This document shows positions 11,046 to 23,429 of a DNA stretch of 64,000 bases, in pieces. This DNA comes from Blastomussa wellsi. Its lineage: Eukaryota; Cnidaria; Anthozoa; Scleractinia; Plerogyridae. The notes below the pieces were generated by a model. It was given only the letters and a program-made list of their open reading frames with translations. It did no database searches and was not told the origin of the DNA. Every line of letters starts with the position of its first letter. The first letter of the stretch is position 1. Location of the stretch: positions 11,261,981 to 11,325,980 of the forward strand of contig OX393573.1 of the NCBI GenBank assembly GCA_947652115.1. Direction: 5' to 3'. A program made the position numbers and the translations under genes.

Positions 11046-11204
11046 TACAGTAGCCTTTAATACATATGCCCACTGGGGGAGTATGTCTCACTTGTGAAGG
11101 TGGGTTTACTGTTTGTCGTGGCCGTAAGTAAAGATACTTACAGTTACGATATACATTATACACACCTTTTACAAGGGATACAAACTCACCCAGTACGCAT
11201 ACGT

Positions 11205-11367
11205 ATTAGAGGCTCTTGTCCCACAAGGATGAGAACTATAAACTCTTACTAAAAGTGTAAAAGAAATGCTAGTTACCGGAGGCCGGTGGTTTCCACGTCC
11301 ACCTTTTCCTTCCTTCCCAGGTTACAATGACATTTTTGTTTTCTTGGACTCGTCACTTCTAAGGCAC
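11205..11367 (-). repeat. Inverted outlier copy of the 280-bp unit
   Basis: The minus strand repeats the array unit: an acceptor-like TTTTGCAG, then GTGCCTTAGAAGTGACGAGTC, GGAAGGAAGGAAAA, and TAGTTCTCATCCTTGTGG. The array and this copy face each other about 200 bp apart. Confidence 0.75.
11273..11367 (-). CDS. Candidate terminal exon of a small spliced gene (tentative)
   Basis: An acceptor CTATCTTTTGCAG is followed by a 31-codon frame ending in TAA at 11273 (GALEVTSPRKQKCHCNLG...). It requires one base from the previous exon, and the exon at 17768-17866 supplies it. With the exons at 28152-28279, 23347-23426 and 17768-17866 the phases close over 402 nt. The same sequence is also part of the repeated 280-bp unit, so it may be only repeat. 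I do not recognise the protein. Confidence 0.2.
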
Positions 11368-11399
11368 CTGCAAAAGATAGTATTTGCAAATAAAAGTAT

Positions 11400-13029
11400 T
11401 TAGTAAACCACAAACAACTTCGTAAAGCAATTAAGTTATTTATTCTGTAATATTTCAACAAACATGTCAATAAAATGATGTTACATAAATTCAACAGTTT
11501 CAGTGTAATCTCAACGGATAATTAGCAACCCAGTAAACGTTATCAGAGTCGCATAACGCCAAATCCGTGTACGCATCCTCATAATCCCATTTTCTTTGAA
11601 TATGACATGATAACAATAAACCCCTAAATTACAAACCTTGCTTTACTATACTCTGATAGCGAATACCTAGTTGCTTACCACAATATTAAAACTACCCGGT
11701 GAAACGCCTCCTCCTTTGGGTGTAACAACACTCGGTTGCTTTTAGCCACAGAACTAGATTATGAACTAAGTATAAAACTGATCACGATCTCAAAAAACCC
11801 ATGAGGAAAATCAAACACAATTATACATAACGCTACTGCTTTCCTTTGACCCCTTCAAAGATTTACAATTATAATCCTTTCGGCCTTCTAATGTGAATTT
11901 AAAAATACCCATAAACCTATTGTAAGTAAAATAATTTGAATATCTTTGAATTTCTCGGATATACGTTTGTTCTGAAATGTTGTGCCGTCTTCTTCCCTCA
12001 CCAAAATACAAAAATGTAACTATTGAAACGCTCTGCTTTGCTCGATATGCAAGAGTAAATTTAATTTTCTCAAATGCAAGATAAAAATTAAATCCCAGGA
12101 AAATGAGCTGCGATTTGAATAATTGAAATTCTGCCAAATTTTTGCACGTTCGTTGTTTCCCTAATTTTGACCGTTTCCTTTTCCTCTGTTTATCATTATT
12201 CCTGCGCCTTAGCCTTCTTTAAAGGAATGTTTTAAAGAAATGGCAAAGTCTCAGACGCCTCACTTATCGCTAGGTCATCCGATTACCTCTATTATCCCAA
12301 TTTTAGAGTTTATAGACTATCTAACCTGTCACCATAACCATGTTAGCATAGCGGATATCATTCGTAGCGTATGATGCATCCGTATGGACTGAGATCTCTG
12401 ACAGTTAACGAGTCTTTGAATGTAATGGTGTCACACCTGGAACAAAAAAGTGAGAGTATATTAACAATCAAAGTAATAATAGTAAATAACTTAATATTCA
12501 ATTCGCTCTTGTTAATCCTTGTTAATCGTTGGTCAACGGAAAATTGGACCTCCACTGCCTGTGGGGGGAGAGGACAGGGAACGGGGATGCGGGCTCACCC
12601 GTCGTACCCCCCTTCCGTACGGGATTGGACAACTAAGCAACATCTCACCAGTCACGATTGTCTTTTACAGTCATTCTACGTCACATGTGACCAGAATTTT
12701 TGATCAAATGTTCAAACTGCCTACGGGTCAGTTTTGACCACGTTAATCGCGAGATTCGATTTTCTTCGTTGATATACAGCGGCAAAATATCAATACATTT
12801 TTTTAGTTAAAATATAAGCTTTTTGAGTATAGACCCTTTGCACAAATGGCGCCCAAAATTGGATACCAATACTTGATACATCCTAAGCCTCAAATGCACG
12901 TAAAAATCCTTTGTCTATAATTAAACATTCACACGAGGCTATCCCTTCAGTTGGGCGATATCATTTTTTACTTACACCCTGTATTTCTCAACTTGCAGAA
13001 AGATATACCACATTAAGATGGCCCGACTG
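11400..13029. other. Non-coding, no recognised gene
   Basis: AT-rich sequence with only short ORFs in random frames. A phrase TATAGACCCTTTGCACAAAT near 12829 resembles the ends of the small MITE at 49831-49948. Confidence 0.5.
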
Positions 13030-14072
13030 GGTGTTTTTAGGGACAAAACTACTCAAAGTTGAGAACTTACTACATCGCCATTACTAAAGCTATCGAGAAA
13101 CGATTGCTGCAGATTTAGACGAAGATGAAAATTTCTTATGACTAGTGTTGTAGTGGCATCGGAGTTACCATAGCAACGTAATGAAGTCATAATGTGTTTT
13201 ACCTTTGTTCCTATTCCTCGGCCCCAGGCCATTTTTCGGAAACCGCTCATGGGAGCTTGGGGATTTATAAATTCAGTAAAAACAAAATTATTTGCCGATG
13301 TGGATATGAAACTTGAAAACAATACCGTTGAATAATGAGGACAGTCACCTGCATGTAAAAAAGAAATCTGCGAGAAATTTTATTAAATGGGAGGCCCCAT
13401 TTTATTGCTTTGTATGCTTGTATGTTTTCAATAACTTTGAAACTTGCAGGCCATATGAACTGTTTATTAATCTTGAGGTGATTAAAATTTATAAAAAAAT
13501 TCATCAAGCGGTTTCCACATTTGTAGGTGTAGACTAAGTTACATACAAAAGTGACAGCAAGATTACCTGAGCGCATGCTCATCAAATCAGTCCCATTTTC
13601 TCGCAAACAGCCAAAGCAATGCCATCAATTTTTACACACAACTTCAAATGAGATCAAACTACTATGAGATGAAACAGCATTCGCAAAACGCGTCCTGTTC
13701 TCGAGATATTGCCCAATTACGTCGAAAGTATATTTTTGCTGTACTTATAACCCCCCAAATTTCTTCCCCTCAAAATTTCGGCAACGTTCTCGTAGAATTT
13801 GTTCAAACTTTGCCAAAACCGAGGCAACTATAGGAGGTACAAGCTTCCTTAAGCAATTTCCGAAAAAATCTCAGGGCCGAGGAGTACGCACAAAAGTGAA
13901 ACACGTTATGACGTCATTACATTGCTATGGCAACTCCGATGCCAATAGAACACTTGTCATGACAAATTTTCGTCTTTATTTGATACATCTGTGGTAATCG
14001 TTTCCCGATAGCGTTAGCAATGGCGACTTTCTAAATTTTCAAATTTGAGTGGTGTTGTTCCACAAATATCCA
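13030..14072. mobile_element. Long-TIR (foldback-like) element
   Basis: The segments 13030-13248 and 13851-14072 are inverted copies of about 215 bp. Shared blocks include GGCATCGGAGTTRCCATAGC and CGAGAAACGATT/CGGGAAACGATT. They enclose about 600 bp without a coding frame. Divergence between the arms suggests an old non-autonomous insertion. Confidence 0.7.
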
Positions 14073-14690
14073 GTGGAGCCACCGTAGCAGACTGTAAATT
14101 TTGAGCGAATTAGTCTATTATATTTTAAGTGTTTTTTTTTTAAAAATTGGTCGAGGTTTTATTTCAAAATAAAAGGGACTGAAACTGTAAAAAGTATAAA
14201 TGGTTTTGATCGCGACCGATCAAATTCTCTTCTAAAATTCTTTGCCTTAACATTTTTTAGAGCATGAACAAAATATTGGTATTTATCTGCAGTTTTAATT
14301 TGGTGAAGCTAAAATTATTCGGAAACTACTCCTGATCTTCGCACCAAAATCTATTTAGATGTCGGATCCGATTCAGTGTTATGCTAAAAGGGCATACGGC
14401 ATACAAATTGCTGCAAAGTTTTTGAAACATGTACAACTTTCGTTGAAAACGCGGAAGTATCCAAACTGTGGACACTTTTTTCAGGAATGAGATTCAAAGA
14501 ACCTTCAAGAAGCTTGTTAAAAAGATAATTTCATGATGGAAGCTTAGTCAACGCCAACGTTTTCCTCTAAAACGCTTTAATTTCAAGAAACACTGAACGG
14601 TTTCCACAAATTTTGCAAAAAAATGTCTCCAAAACGTTCTTGTTTGTTGAAACGAATTCATGGAATTATTTAACAAGGCATATAGGCATA
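14073..14690. other. Non-coding, no recognised feature
   Basis: AT-rich sequence. I see no gene or repeat structure in it. Confidence 0.5.
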
Positions 14691-14699
14691 TTTCAAACG

Positions 14700-14880
14700 A
14701 AATGTTCATCACCAGAGAGGTCAACTCTGATATGCCTATCCATATTAAACAGAACAAATGCCGGAAAAAATCAGATGCCCCGAGCGGGATCTGAACCCAC
14801 GACATCCCGATCTCATGAAAGGTGTTCTAACCACTGAGCTATTCAGGCAACCACAGTGGAGTGAGTCAAATATTAGCCAC
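14700..14880 (-). repeat. tRNA-derived SINE, minus copy
   Basis: The minus strand reads GGTTGCCTGAATAGCTCAGTGG, an anticodon-arm region containing CAT, and GGGTTCAGATCCCGCTCGGGGC (A and B boxes). The body follows as CCGGCATTTGTTCTGTT and GGCATATCAGAGTTGACCTC. The sequence preceding the head is CACTCCACTGTGG. The body is shared with the plus copy. Confidence 0.7.
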
Positions 14881-14957
14881 ATACTAAACATCATCATCAG
14901 AGAAGTCTGAGAGGCCTGGGACCAAATGCCTGGTAATCGATGTTTCCTTTGTATCTA

Positions 14958-15130
14958 ATATTTAACTCACTCCACTGTGGTGGCCTCAGTAGCTCAGTGG
15001 TTAGAGCACCTTTCATGAAATCGTGGTGTCGTGGGTTCAAATCCAGCTCGGGGCATTTTCCGGCATTTTTTTTTATTGATAGGCACATCAGGGTTGACCT
15101 CTCTGATGCTGAACAGAATTCATGGATTTC
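14958..15130 (+). repeat. tRNA-derived SINE, plus copy (head-to-head partner)
   Basis: CACTCCACTGTGGTGGCCTC is followed by AGTAGCTCAGTGGTTAGAGC (A box), GGGTTCAAATCC (B box), then the body GGCATTTTTTTTTATTGATAG and CAGGGTTGACCTCTCTGATG. It is the same family as 14700-14880 in opposite orientation, with the two heads about 100 bp apart. Confidence 0.7.
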
Positions 15131-15499
15131 TAGTGCATTCATTTTGACCTGTGAGCAATCGATTCTTGAAAATGTTTTTTTAAGTTTTTTTAAGTGCCCA
15201 TGACCGGATGTGTTGCCATAGCAACACCAAAATTTGCACCTTCTGATGTATTTCTTAGACTATAACATGCTCACCATGTTTCAATTTCATTGCATCATTA
15301 CTCGCAGAGATATGCCATATTTTGTGTTTCTACACCCATACTATCACACCTTATGACGTCATCAGTGCCTAATTTGCATAATACAAAAATCTTGAATATC
15401 TCTGGAACGAGAGGAGATTTCACGAAACCCCATTTTTCATCATTTTTTAAGGCCTTTCAAATAAGCTTATTTTTCAATAGCTCATTTTTTTATTTCATA

Positions 15500-15667
15500 C
15501 ACCTTATTCCAAAATGGCCGCTGATTTATGTACATACAAATTGGCCCTTGTTGCCTCGTTCACGATAAAATATTCTTTTGATTTTTGAGCTTAAAAACGA
15601 GGCAAGAAGGGCTAATTTGAATACCAACAAAAGAATATTAAGATGGTAGCCATTTTGGAATAAGGTG
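15500..15667. mobile_element. Mariner-type MITE (TA-flanked)
   Basis: The TIR CACCTTATTCCAAAATGGC is present perfectly at both ends and is flanked by TA (15498-15499 and 15668-15669). It is 168 bp and non-coding. The internal phrase GAGGCAAGAAGGGCTAATTT also occurs in a partial copy near 51115-51215. Confidence 0.8.
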
Positions 15668-15669
15668 TA

Positions 15670-17760
15670 TAGGCACTGTAATTTTGGTAATTTCACAAGG
15701 AAAACCCTTTTTACTAAACAGATGACATTTTCTATTTTAACGATGATGGAAAGAGTTTAGATTATTGTGACAACTTACTCGTGAGTGTTTTCGTCGAAAA
15801 TTCTTTACACAAGCCTTTCATTTTCACATGAAACTTTTGTCACTTTTGTCACAAAAGAAGATTATAAAGTTAATCAGTGTTTGATATGGTTGGTTTTTCT
15901 TTCGTTATTGTTGTCCATATAATCTTTTTGCTATGTTGATATCGTAAAAAAATATTTGGTCTTGAGAAAACTCTAGCTGCTGCATTAAAACATTCTTTGA
16001 ACCAGACGTTGCGTAGGAGTAGAAATGACTTCGATGAACCCAGTAAATCCCGAGATGGTGCTTTCCTGTTTAACACTTACAATCGGAGAAATTGGTGGTA
16101 TATCACAAAAATATCCCCTCGTAGATGGATTTCTATATATATTCTAATATTTGATGACAATATGCGAGTCTTGTGCTAAGGAAAAAGCTACTGATCACTC
16201 TAACTTAGGTTTTAAAGGTTAAGCGTAGTTGTTGGGAAAGAACGGAACAAGGAAACAGAAATAAAAATTGGCATGGAAATCATTCAAATTGGAACAAAAT
16301 AGTAATAGAGTTTATTAGCACACACTAACAGTAAACATCTAACATGGTTAACGGACACCTCCCAAAGTTTTGGTCCCAGCCACACACACTCTACATTTCT
16401 TACCTCTCATACGCGGACAACACTTCTAACTGGACACATCTTCAGAGGGGAGGGGTGGTGATCCACTAAGAAACCTCTAACCAGTCTCCGTTTCCTTTCA
16501 AAAACAAAAGTTGTCGAGAAATGTTTTCAGCGTCAAATGTCCAACACAACAATATTTGCTTCTCGTTTTTACTTCGCACCAAAGAAAAAACGTGCGAATC
16601 AGTGATAAACTTCATTTGAATTTTTAATTTAAATCACTATTAATTTAGTGAATCAGATTTTTCCTTCATTTTGGACGCTGCTACATTAACTATGAAAAAC
16701 CTTAAAACAAACTGATTATCAACTTTATCCTAAGTTTATTGGTTACCGGCTTTCGAACAAACTGGGCCAAACTTTGTTTAAACTAATAAACTTACCAACT
16801 GATTAAACTTTTCGCCGCTGTTGATTTCTGTCTTTCCCATTTTGTGCTTGACTATTTCCTGGAGAGAGATAAGTATAATGTGACGTGCCTATCTGGAATG
16901 TTGCTGGTCAAATACAAATTTAGTTACCGGAAATGAAAATGTTTAGCTACGTTTGGGTCAAGTTTGACCAATTAAGGGCCTGTTTGCCCGGGGTGAAATT
17001 TCAGCCCGGTAAAAAAAAAAGCTCAGAGATTTTGGCAAAGAAAAAAGTGCTTTGAATAACACTATTATCCTGCTGTGTGTCTTTATCCCAATGTATGTGT
17101 CTGTCTGTCTGTATTTTAAGCCTCTTGGGGACGAGCCAATGAAGTGCGTCTGTATGTATCGAACTTTCATAAGCCATGACATCCTACGACCAGGTTTGCC
17201 TTTATAATTATGGAAAAAAAGTACCTCATAAGGTTGTCATGGCAACTACCATTTCGTACGCTCATCTAGTTTCTGATAATTAAATTTTAAGGTTTTTCTA
17301 GTGAACCCAAGTATTTAGTCCCAAGAAAGAAAAACAAGTGCCAAATCATCCCGACAAATGCTACAACTATGGTCACAAGTGTTGGAACAAAACAATTTAC
17401 ACACTGGGCGTTGTGTCATGTGACTGCCTGCAATGAACGACAACAACAGACCAATGCACATTCAGTTTTCATGATACCGAAATTATTAAGGGTGAGTGGG
17501 TGGGAGCTTGAGTGATTTTGCACGAGGGCACACGCACGCAAACATGCACGGGATTCCCGTACAATGCAGGAAGAAGCAGGTTTTATATTTTTCCTATTAC
17601 TGGGATCAATCTCACTGTTTCAAGTCACCAAGTTATTAAAATTCCAAAAATGCAAACAAGAATACGACACTTGCCAGACCTCGCAAGGCTAGGGGTAGGA
17701 CGTTCCGGGTGGGGGGTGGCCTGGGGTGGGTTTACAATCAAAGGTGACACAACAAACAAA
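15670..17760. other. Non-coding, no recognised gene
   Basis: AT-rich sequence with only short ORFs and no repeat family recognised. Confidence 0.45.
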
Positions 17761-17767
17761 CACTAAC

Positions 17768-17866
17768 CTGTGGTTTGAGGAAAATCGTTAATGCACTGCG
17801 TGCCTTGTCTTTCCAAGCCAATCGCAAACTTTTTCCAGCCACATGACTTGCCTTGAACAGGTTTCC
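17768..17866 (-). CDS. Candidate internal exon (tentative)
   Basis: On the minus strand, a pyrimidine-rich TATTTTTCTCCCTAAAG acceptor precedes 99 nt, followed by a GTTAGTG donor. Two frames are open. The one in phase with the exon at 23347-23426 (2 nt in, 1 nt out) reads KPVQGKSCGWKKFAIGLERQ and onward. No family recognised. It could equally be intronic sequence with chance splice sites. Confidence 0.25.
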
Positions 17867-17869
17867 CTT

Positions 17870-19260
17870 TAGGGAGAAAAATAAAAACAATGGAAGGTTG
17901 GCATTCCAACTACTTGTACTACTAAAAGAACGCATCGTAGATTTACGGTGAAACATGACACATGGTTGCAACAAAAAAAAAAAGTGGAGATCACCGTGCT
18001 TGTTTCCACGTGACAGTGCTGACGAATATGGTTATTTACGCTTCTCTGGCAACAGCCGCGCATAACCCAAAACCAGACAGCTAAGCTTCCAACATACCAC
18101 AATATTTGAATTGAATCTATTGTTTATTCACCTTTGTACCAAAGTAATGTCTTTGAATATCTTTGCTTTTACTCTACGCTCCAAAAATAGAGGTATTTTT
18201 GATATGCGCTGTTTGACCCTTCATAGCGCAATCCGTACAATTTAGTTCAATTTCCAGAGAACTGGATATGGATTTTTGCTTTTTCTTTCTTACTGAAAGG
18301 AAATGCTATTCTTGTTAAAATTATGAAATAAGAAATGGGGATCACCGTGCTTGTTATCGCGATAGAGCTGTCGAATGGGCGCACGACCTGCATTTCTTCC
18401 GATTTTAGAGCGAGTACTGGGGTGAGTTTTAAAACTGCAATACGCTTTGGAGGTGAAAGACAGCAACGTAGAAATATTTTAAGGAACTGTGTTCCAGATA
18501 CTGCAGTTAGGACGTGTTGGATTTTAAATGCTAATTTAGTGGCTCATTACTCAGTCTGTGCGCCCTTTTACTGAGCAAAGCTCACAGAAATATCACGCAA
18601 CCTCCCGTTCAAAGACTTCTTGCATAAAGAATTCCTCACAACTTGCGGGAAAAATATAATGTAAATGATGAGGTAGGGGAAGATTATCGGCAAATTTCTT
18701 GAGCATTCTAAACTCATGAGCTCTTTAATACAGACGCTAGTTGATGTGGCGTAGTTTTACAGGTAATGGCCTTCACACGGCTAGCTGACCTTAACACGAA
18801 AAGCTAAATTATAAACCGAATCGCTCTAAACGTTTGACTTTGAAGAAAAATATAATAAAGTGACCTGGCTTAAATACTTGCACGGCCATTATTCAAAGTT
18901 CGAACGCACGAATACACTATTTCCAGTATTCCCCAGATCATGAGTACATTAAAGCAAATGCGAAGCGCTGCCGACATGAGTTGATCGTTCGCATTGTACA
19001 TGTAAACAGATTGAGCAAATTTAAAACATGCATGCAGAGTTACTTTTGGCGTGATGCTTTGCAAAAGCATGAAAGAGACAACTACAACAGCCACATTTAC
19101 AGTGAACCAAAACTTTATTTTTTAAATGGCGAAAATGTTTCAGCTTTATTGGACATCAGAGGCTTCACTTAGCTATGAACTTTTTGCATTTAACATTGGC
19201 TGTATTTATTTAATATTTTAATGTTTTAATTAAGGGGGTTCGATCGAATTAAGTAACCCC
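17870..19260. other. Non-coding, no recognised gene
   Basis: Short random ORFs only. The phrase GGAGATCACCGTGCTTGTT (17986) and its relative near 18340 are a small dispersed similarity. Confidence 0.45.
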
Positions 19261-19262
19261 CT

Positions 19263-19390
19263 GAACCGCCCTAGTCTCCTTCGCAGCCGTTTTTTGGGAT
19301 GTCACGGGCGTTTTTTCTGGGATGTCACGCAACGCTCCCGTCTCGTGACATCCCATAAAACGGCTGCGAAGGAGACTAGAACCGCCCTAG
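19263..19390. mobile_element. Short palindromic MITE with 12-bp flanking direct repeat
   Basis: The arms TCTCCTTCGCAGCCGTTTT and, reverse-complemented, AAAACGGCTGCGAAGGAGA enclose GGGATGTCAC inverted repeats. GAACCGCCCTAG occurs on both sides (19263-19274 and 19379-19390). The TIR is also bounded by CTAG, so a TA or a longer duplication can be argued. It is non-coding. Confidence 0.7.
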
Positions 19391-20590
19391 ATCCGCCCAG
19401 GGTGCAGATCAAATTTTCTTCCATACTATCAGGTCACAAGTGCTATTCCACAAGATCCAGTAAACAAGGAAAAAAACAGTCATACAATCAGGAAAGAAAC
19501 ACACTCCACTGCAACTTTAGTCCAATTAAATGAAGCCACACAACTTGATTTAAATTAATTTAAGGCCAAAACTTGCGATTTTTACGACTATTAAATGCGA
19601 AGATCCACACAGCTGAGCATACAGGTCCTCGACGATGGAACGAAAGTCTATCCATGAATGAAGACTCCTGGGGAGAAACATTTCCTCCATCAAAAACATA
19701 TGCAAAGAAACCAAGTTAAAGGTATTTCAGTTGAAGCTGATTCATGGCACTGCCAAAAAGAGCGATGCCGCTTTGGCATGTTCTCTTACGAAAGGCGGAG
19801 GGTGTTCTTCCAGACATTTTCTTTCCAAAACGAAATCGATTATCCCTTTTTTACATTTCTAACATTATTAACTAATTATCTTACAGTCGCAAATAAACAG
19901 TGTTAGGAAATTTTTAGCGAATGTCCTCCCTTGACATCGATTTTGAGAATTTTGAGAATAATTTGCTGGTATTTGGCTCTAATTTCCTTATGTTTCACTT
20001 TGATATGTCCATATTTGGCTTTGAATTTGCTCACACTTGACTTTGGTGTGGTTTTATTTGGCTTCCAATTGCCCCGATTGTCGACTCTTGCCTTCAACTC
20101 AGTCATGAAACCTTCACCGTAAAGAAGCATTGCAAGTAGCTCTGCCGACCAAAGAACACAAAAAAGTATTATGACGATCTTGAAACTCCACGAACACCAG
20201 TTGCAATTAACTAGTACCCTTCTCGTTGCAACTTTGCAATTATGCGAGCCCGCTGTGTCCTCAATATATCAGTGGTATACGTCACGTGCTCAAATATGTT
20301 ATTTTGTCCACTTTGTTATCGCAGATGTTTCGTTTGTGTAGTGGGGTGTTTATGTGCGTACCACGCGAGCGTTCCAGGATCAATCCAGGTGCTGTTCGCC
20401 CATGGATTTCTTCTTTTTTTCTTTCTCACAGAATAAAACAGATATTGCTGTTTTATAATGCTCGATATTGGTGCTTTCACCATACTACATGTATAATCGT
20501 CCCGTGATTTGAATTTCCGTTCACTTTTGCTGTCGTAAAATATATTCAACAAATCCTTGTGAAGTCTGAACACTGTAAAGCTGCTGGCCT
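19391..20590. other. Mostly non-coding; one unassigned minus-strand ORF (19903-20130)
   Basis: A 75-codon minus-strand ORF from an ATG at 20130 is rich in Lys and carries an internal near-repeat (KFKAKYGHIKVKHKEIRAKY). No family is recognised and no splice or promoter context supports it. Confidence 0.25.
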
Positions 20591-20594
20591 TGAA

Positions 20595-21120
20595 TGTTTC
20601 AGGAGTTTAATTCTAGCAAGAAGTGGCGAGCACTATTCGGAAGACATATAAAGCGATTGTTGACAACAACAAGAAGACGGGTTGCGAAAGTGAATCTTTC
20701 GAGTATTTCAAAATTATGGATGAATTTATTGTGTGTTCTTAAAAACGTCGCCAACAATTTGTCTAGCAGACCAGTTTACTGGAGAAACAGAAGAATGCAA
20801 CATCGGAAAATGTGGATGAAGACGAATCAACCAAGAATTTATCGTCTGTTGTGCATAACTGCAAAGAAAGCACCAGCTCATGAGGCGATGAGAATGTTCA
20901 CAACAAAGGTCACGAAAAGGGAAGAAACGAAGAGGAAGGCTACACATGTGAATCGGATAGAGCATTATTTGACCTGGTTAAGGCTCAACAAGGATTGATT
21001 CGACAATCTTAAGAGCGAGATAAAGAGGCGCTTGAAGCCATGATGAAATTTCAAGCCGATACAGAACGTAGGCATCAAGATTTCATGGTTTCTTTTTCAA
21101 ATAAAACTTGGGGACATTTT
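20595..21120 (+). pseudogene. Decayed Myb/SANT-like DNA-binding protein gene (Harbinger-associated type)
   Basis: From about 20633 one frame reads TIRKTYKAIVDNNKKTGCES and FEYFKIMDEFI, matching the trihelix-like Myb/SANT domain of Harbinger accessory proteins and related host genes. Stop codons and a frame change follow. Near 21022 the C-terminal helix reappears as DKEALEAMMKFQADTERRHQ. Such a terminal amphipathic helix is also present in the intact protein at 31800-32885. This is a dead relative. Confidence 0.55.
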
Positions 21121-22975
21121 TTCTTCCCAGTAAAAAAAAATGGTCGATTAAACTGAAACTTTAGCGTTAAATTGTGAATATTTTGGTAAGTTCGTGAAAC
21201 TGTGCGAGAGACAAACACCTTGTATTTGTTTCGTTAAAATCACAATAATCGATTATCCGATCGCTCACGTTTGTTGTAAACATGGTAAAAGACTTTAAAG
21301 CTTGCATGTTTGTGTTAGCTAGAGATTCTAACCCTTGTAATAGAACAATTAAAAGGTAGGTTTTGGGAACCAGCACGAGCATAAATGGCGCGAGTCTCTA
21401 GGGGGTCTTTTCTAGGGGGGAGTCTTTTCTACAAATTTAGGCCTCCAAGATGTCATTTCCTACATTCTGAAAAGTAACAACGAGTTATCTCTAGAATCAG
21501 ACTTCATGAAATCTTGTGAAGAAGTTGTGATTCAACTTCCACAACTTCGTTTCCAGGGCCATCCCCGTGGTGCCCCCGACAAAAGGCCCTGGTGCAGGGT
21601 GTTTTATCGTGTGATGCGATCGATGCGATCGGTTTATTTATATGTCGAATATGTTCTTGCATTTGATTGGCGCACGTTTCAAAATTGTGGCGAAGCTATG
21701 ACGCCAGTCTGACGATGTTGACTGCGGTCAAGGTCACATCATTTGAAAGCGTGTTAGCTGAAATATTGATAATGGGGAAAGCAGTTGACAGAACACTGAG
21801 GAAAACTTGTACACTGACTCTCAACACTTCCAAATGTTTGTAAACTGTCGCATTGCTGTGACAAGAAACGCTGTTTGCAACAAGAAGTGGATCCCATGCT
21901 CCACCTCGAACTTGACGAAAGGTTTCAAGCAAGAGTAACTAATGATCTATTAATGCAATACCTCAATTCTGCAATATCCTATCCATGTACGCTTTTAGAA
22001 GCCATCTTATTTCTGCTTAATTGCTTCTTTTGCTGAAAGGAAGTAAATAGGTCACATTAAATATCAATGAAAAAATAGATACTAAATATATTAATTGAGG
22101 TATCAGGAAATTTGAATCATCTTGACAATTTCTTTATAATTTTCTTACAGGTCTATTTATTATTAGTACAAATCTACTAGTATGCTAATGAAAATGCCGC
22201 AATGCAATCTGATTGGCTGAGCTAATGCACACTATCAGCCATTAGTAGAAACTCAGCTGTGTTCTATTGGGAGCTCATTACATTTCTTTCTCTCCTGAAT
22301 GAAAAATCTCAGTTTCAATAAGACAAATGTCTTGCAAACGTTCATGTTGTTAAAGATGAAATGTGTCAGAAAGGTTTCACGGGTTCCAGACCAAGCCAAT
22401 CCTTTGCAGGTGTGTGTTTGTAGTTAGTTAAAGTGCATATGAAGCGAATTTCTTCTTTGCCGTTTTGAGTTCCCCAATATGTACAGAAAACCACTGTAAG
22501 TAGGAAATTACACTGAACAAAGATATGAGCGATTTTGAGGGGTATTAAATGCGGATTTTCTGAACAAAAAGTGTCCGGAGTCTGGGTCGAGTTTCTATTG
22601 TGAAATCCTTAATGTGATGTCACTTTGGTTGCAAAGGGCCGTTTTGGGTAAGCGCTGAGTGCATACATACATACATACATATGAACCGAATAGCCGTTTG
22701 TTAACCGCTATAGCACAGTGGGATAACGTTCTAACTCCTCAACGCGTAGTTTTTTCACTGTCCACCTCATCTCTTGATCTGAGATGCAACCAACTTGACG
22801 TCACAATCTGAGATGAGGTGGTATTTTGACCGCGCAAATTGGCGGACAATTTTGAAGCAAAATGCGGTAACTTCCAAGGCCTATAAAATTGTCAATATGT
22901 TATCTTTTTTTCCCAAACTTTCAGATTCTTCCTTAAACATGTTAAACTTTAGAACTGTGTATTAAAACACTTTAA
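21120..22975. other. Mostly non-coding; contains one copy of a dispersed repeat (21735-21885, minus)
   Basis: The minus strand of about 21735-21885 is about 85 percent similar to the plus strand of 54215-54357. Both copies keep an open frame reading VSCHSNATVYKHLEVL and relatives. A short (ACAT)n microsatellite lies at 22665-22681. Nothing else is recognised. Confidence 0.5.
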
Positions 22976-22982
22976 GTGTTAA

Positions 22983-23277
22983 CCCTCGGATGTACAAGCA
23001 AACTCATACCCCCACCGTGGTACAGGGGGTGTGGGGTGGGGTGAGAGGAACATCCCTGGGTTTTCGTTGGGCTAAGATACTTTGAAAAGGTTATACCGTC
23101 AATAGATAGCCTGTTATATTGTATACACGACTTGGTTAATATTATGGGTTACATATGCAAGTTGCGCTATGACGTCATTCAATATGGCAGAGGGACCCTT
23201 AACAAAATCTCAAAAAAACCTTGGGGGATGGCCTCCACCCTCCCTCCCCCCCCCCCCCCCTCTTGTACGTTCGAGGG
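22983..23277. mobile_element. piggyBac-type MITE (TTAA-flanked)
   Basis: TTAA (22979-22982 and 23278-23281) flanks CCCTCGGATGTACAAG on the left. The right end is CTTGTACGTTCGAGGG, the inverted match. The length is 295 bp. The TTAA duplication and CCC start are typical of piggyBac and related superfamilies. The interior has a C run at about 23247-23260 and no ORF. Confidence 0.8.
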
Positions 23278-23346
23278 TTAACTATTATAAGGTTTTCCTT
23301 GTATCTGAAGCCAATTTGTAACTCAAAGAGATTTAAAAGGACTGAC

Positions 23347-23426
23347 CTTTACTTCCTCTCAAGTGTTCAATCCATTTGCACACCACGATTCCCTGATATA
23401 CTGGACCTCCTCTGCTTGCCATTTTC
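23347..23426 (-). CDS. Candidate internal exon (tentative)
   Basis: On the minus strand, a strong acceptor (GTTTTCTTTCTTTACAG) precedes 80 nt with exactly one open frame (KMASRGGPVYQGIVVCKWIE...), then a GTCAGT donor. The phase fits the exon at 28152-28279 (2 nt plus 1 nt) and the exon at 17768-17866. No protein family recognised. Confidence 0.3.
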
Positions 23427-23429
23427 CTG

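Noticed and set aside
20226..20573. Overlapping ORFs of 64-93 codons on both strands
   Set aside because: No start context, splice sites, or similarity; opposite-strand ORFs of equal length suggest chance.
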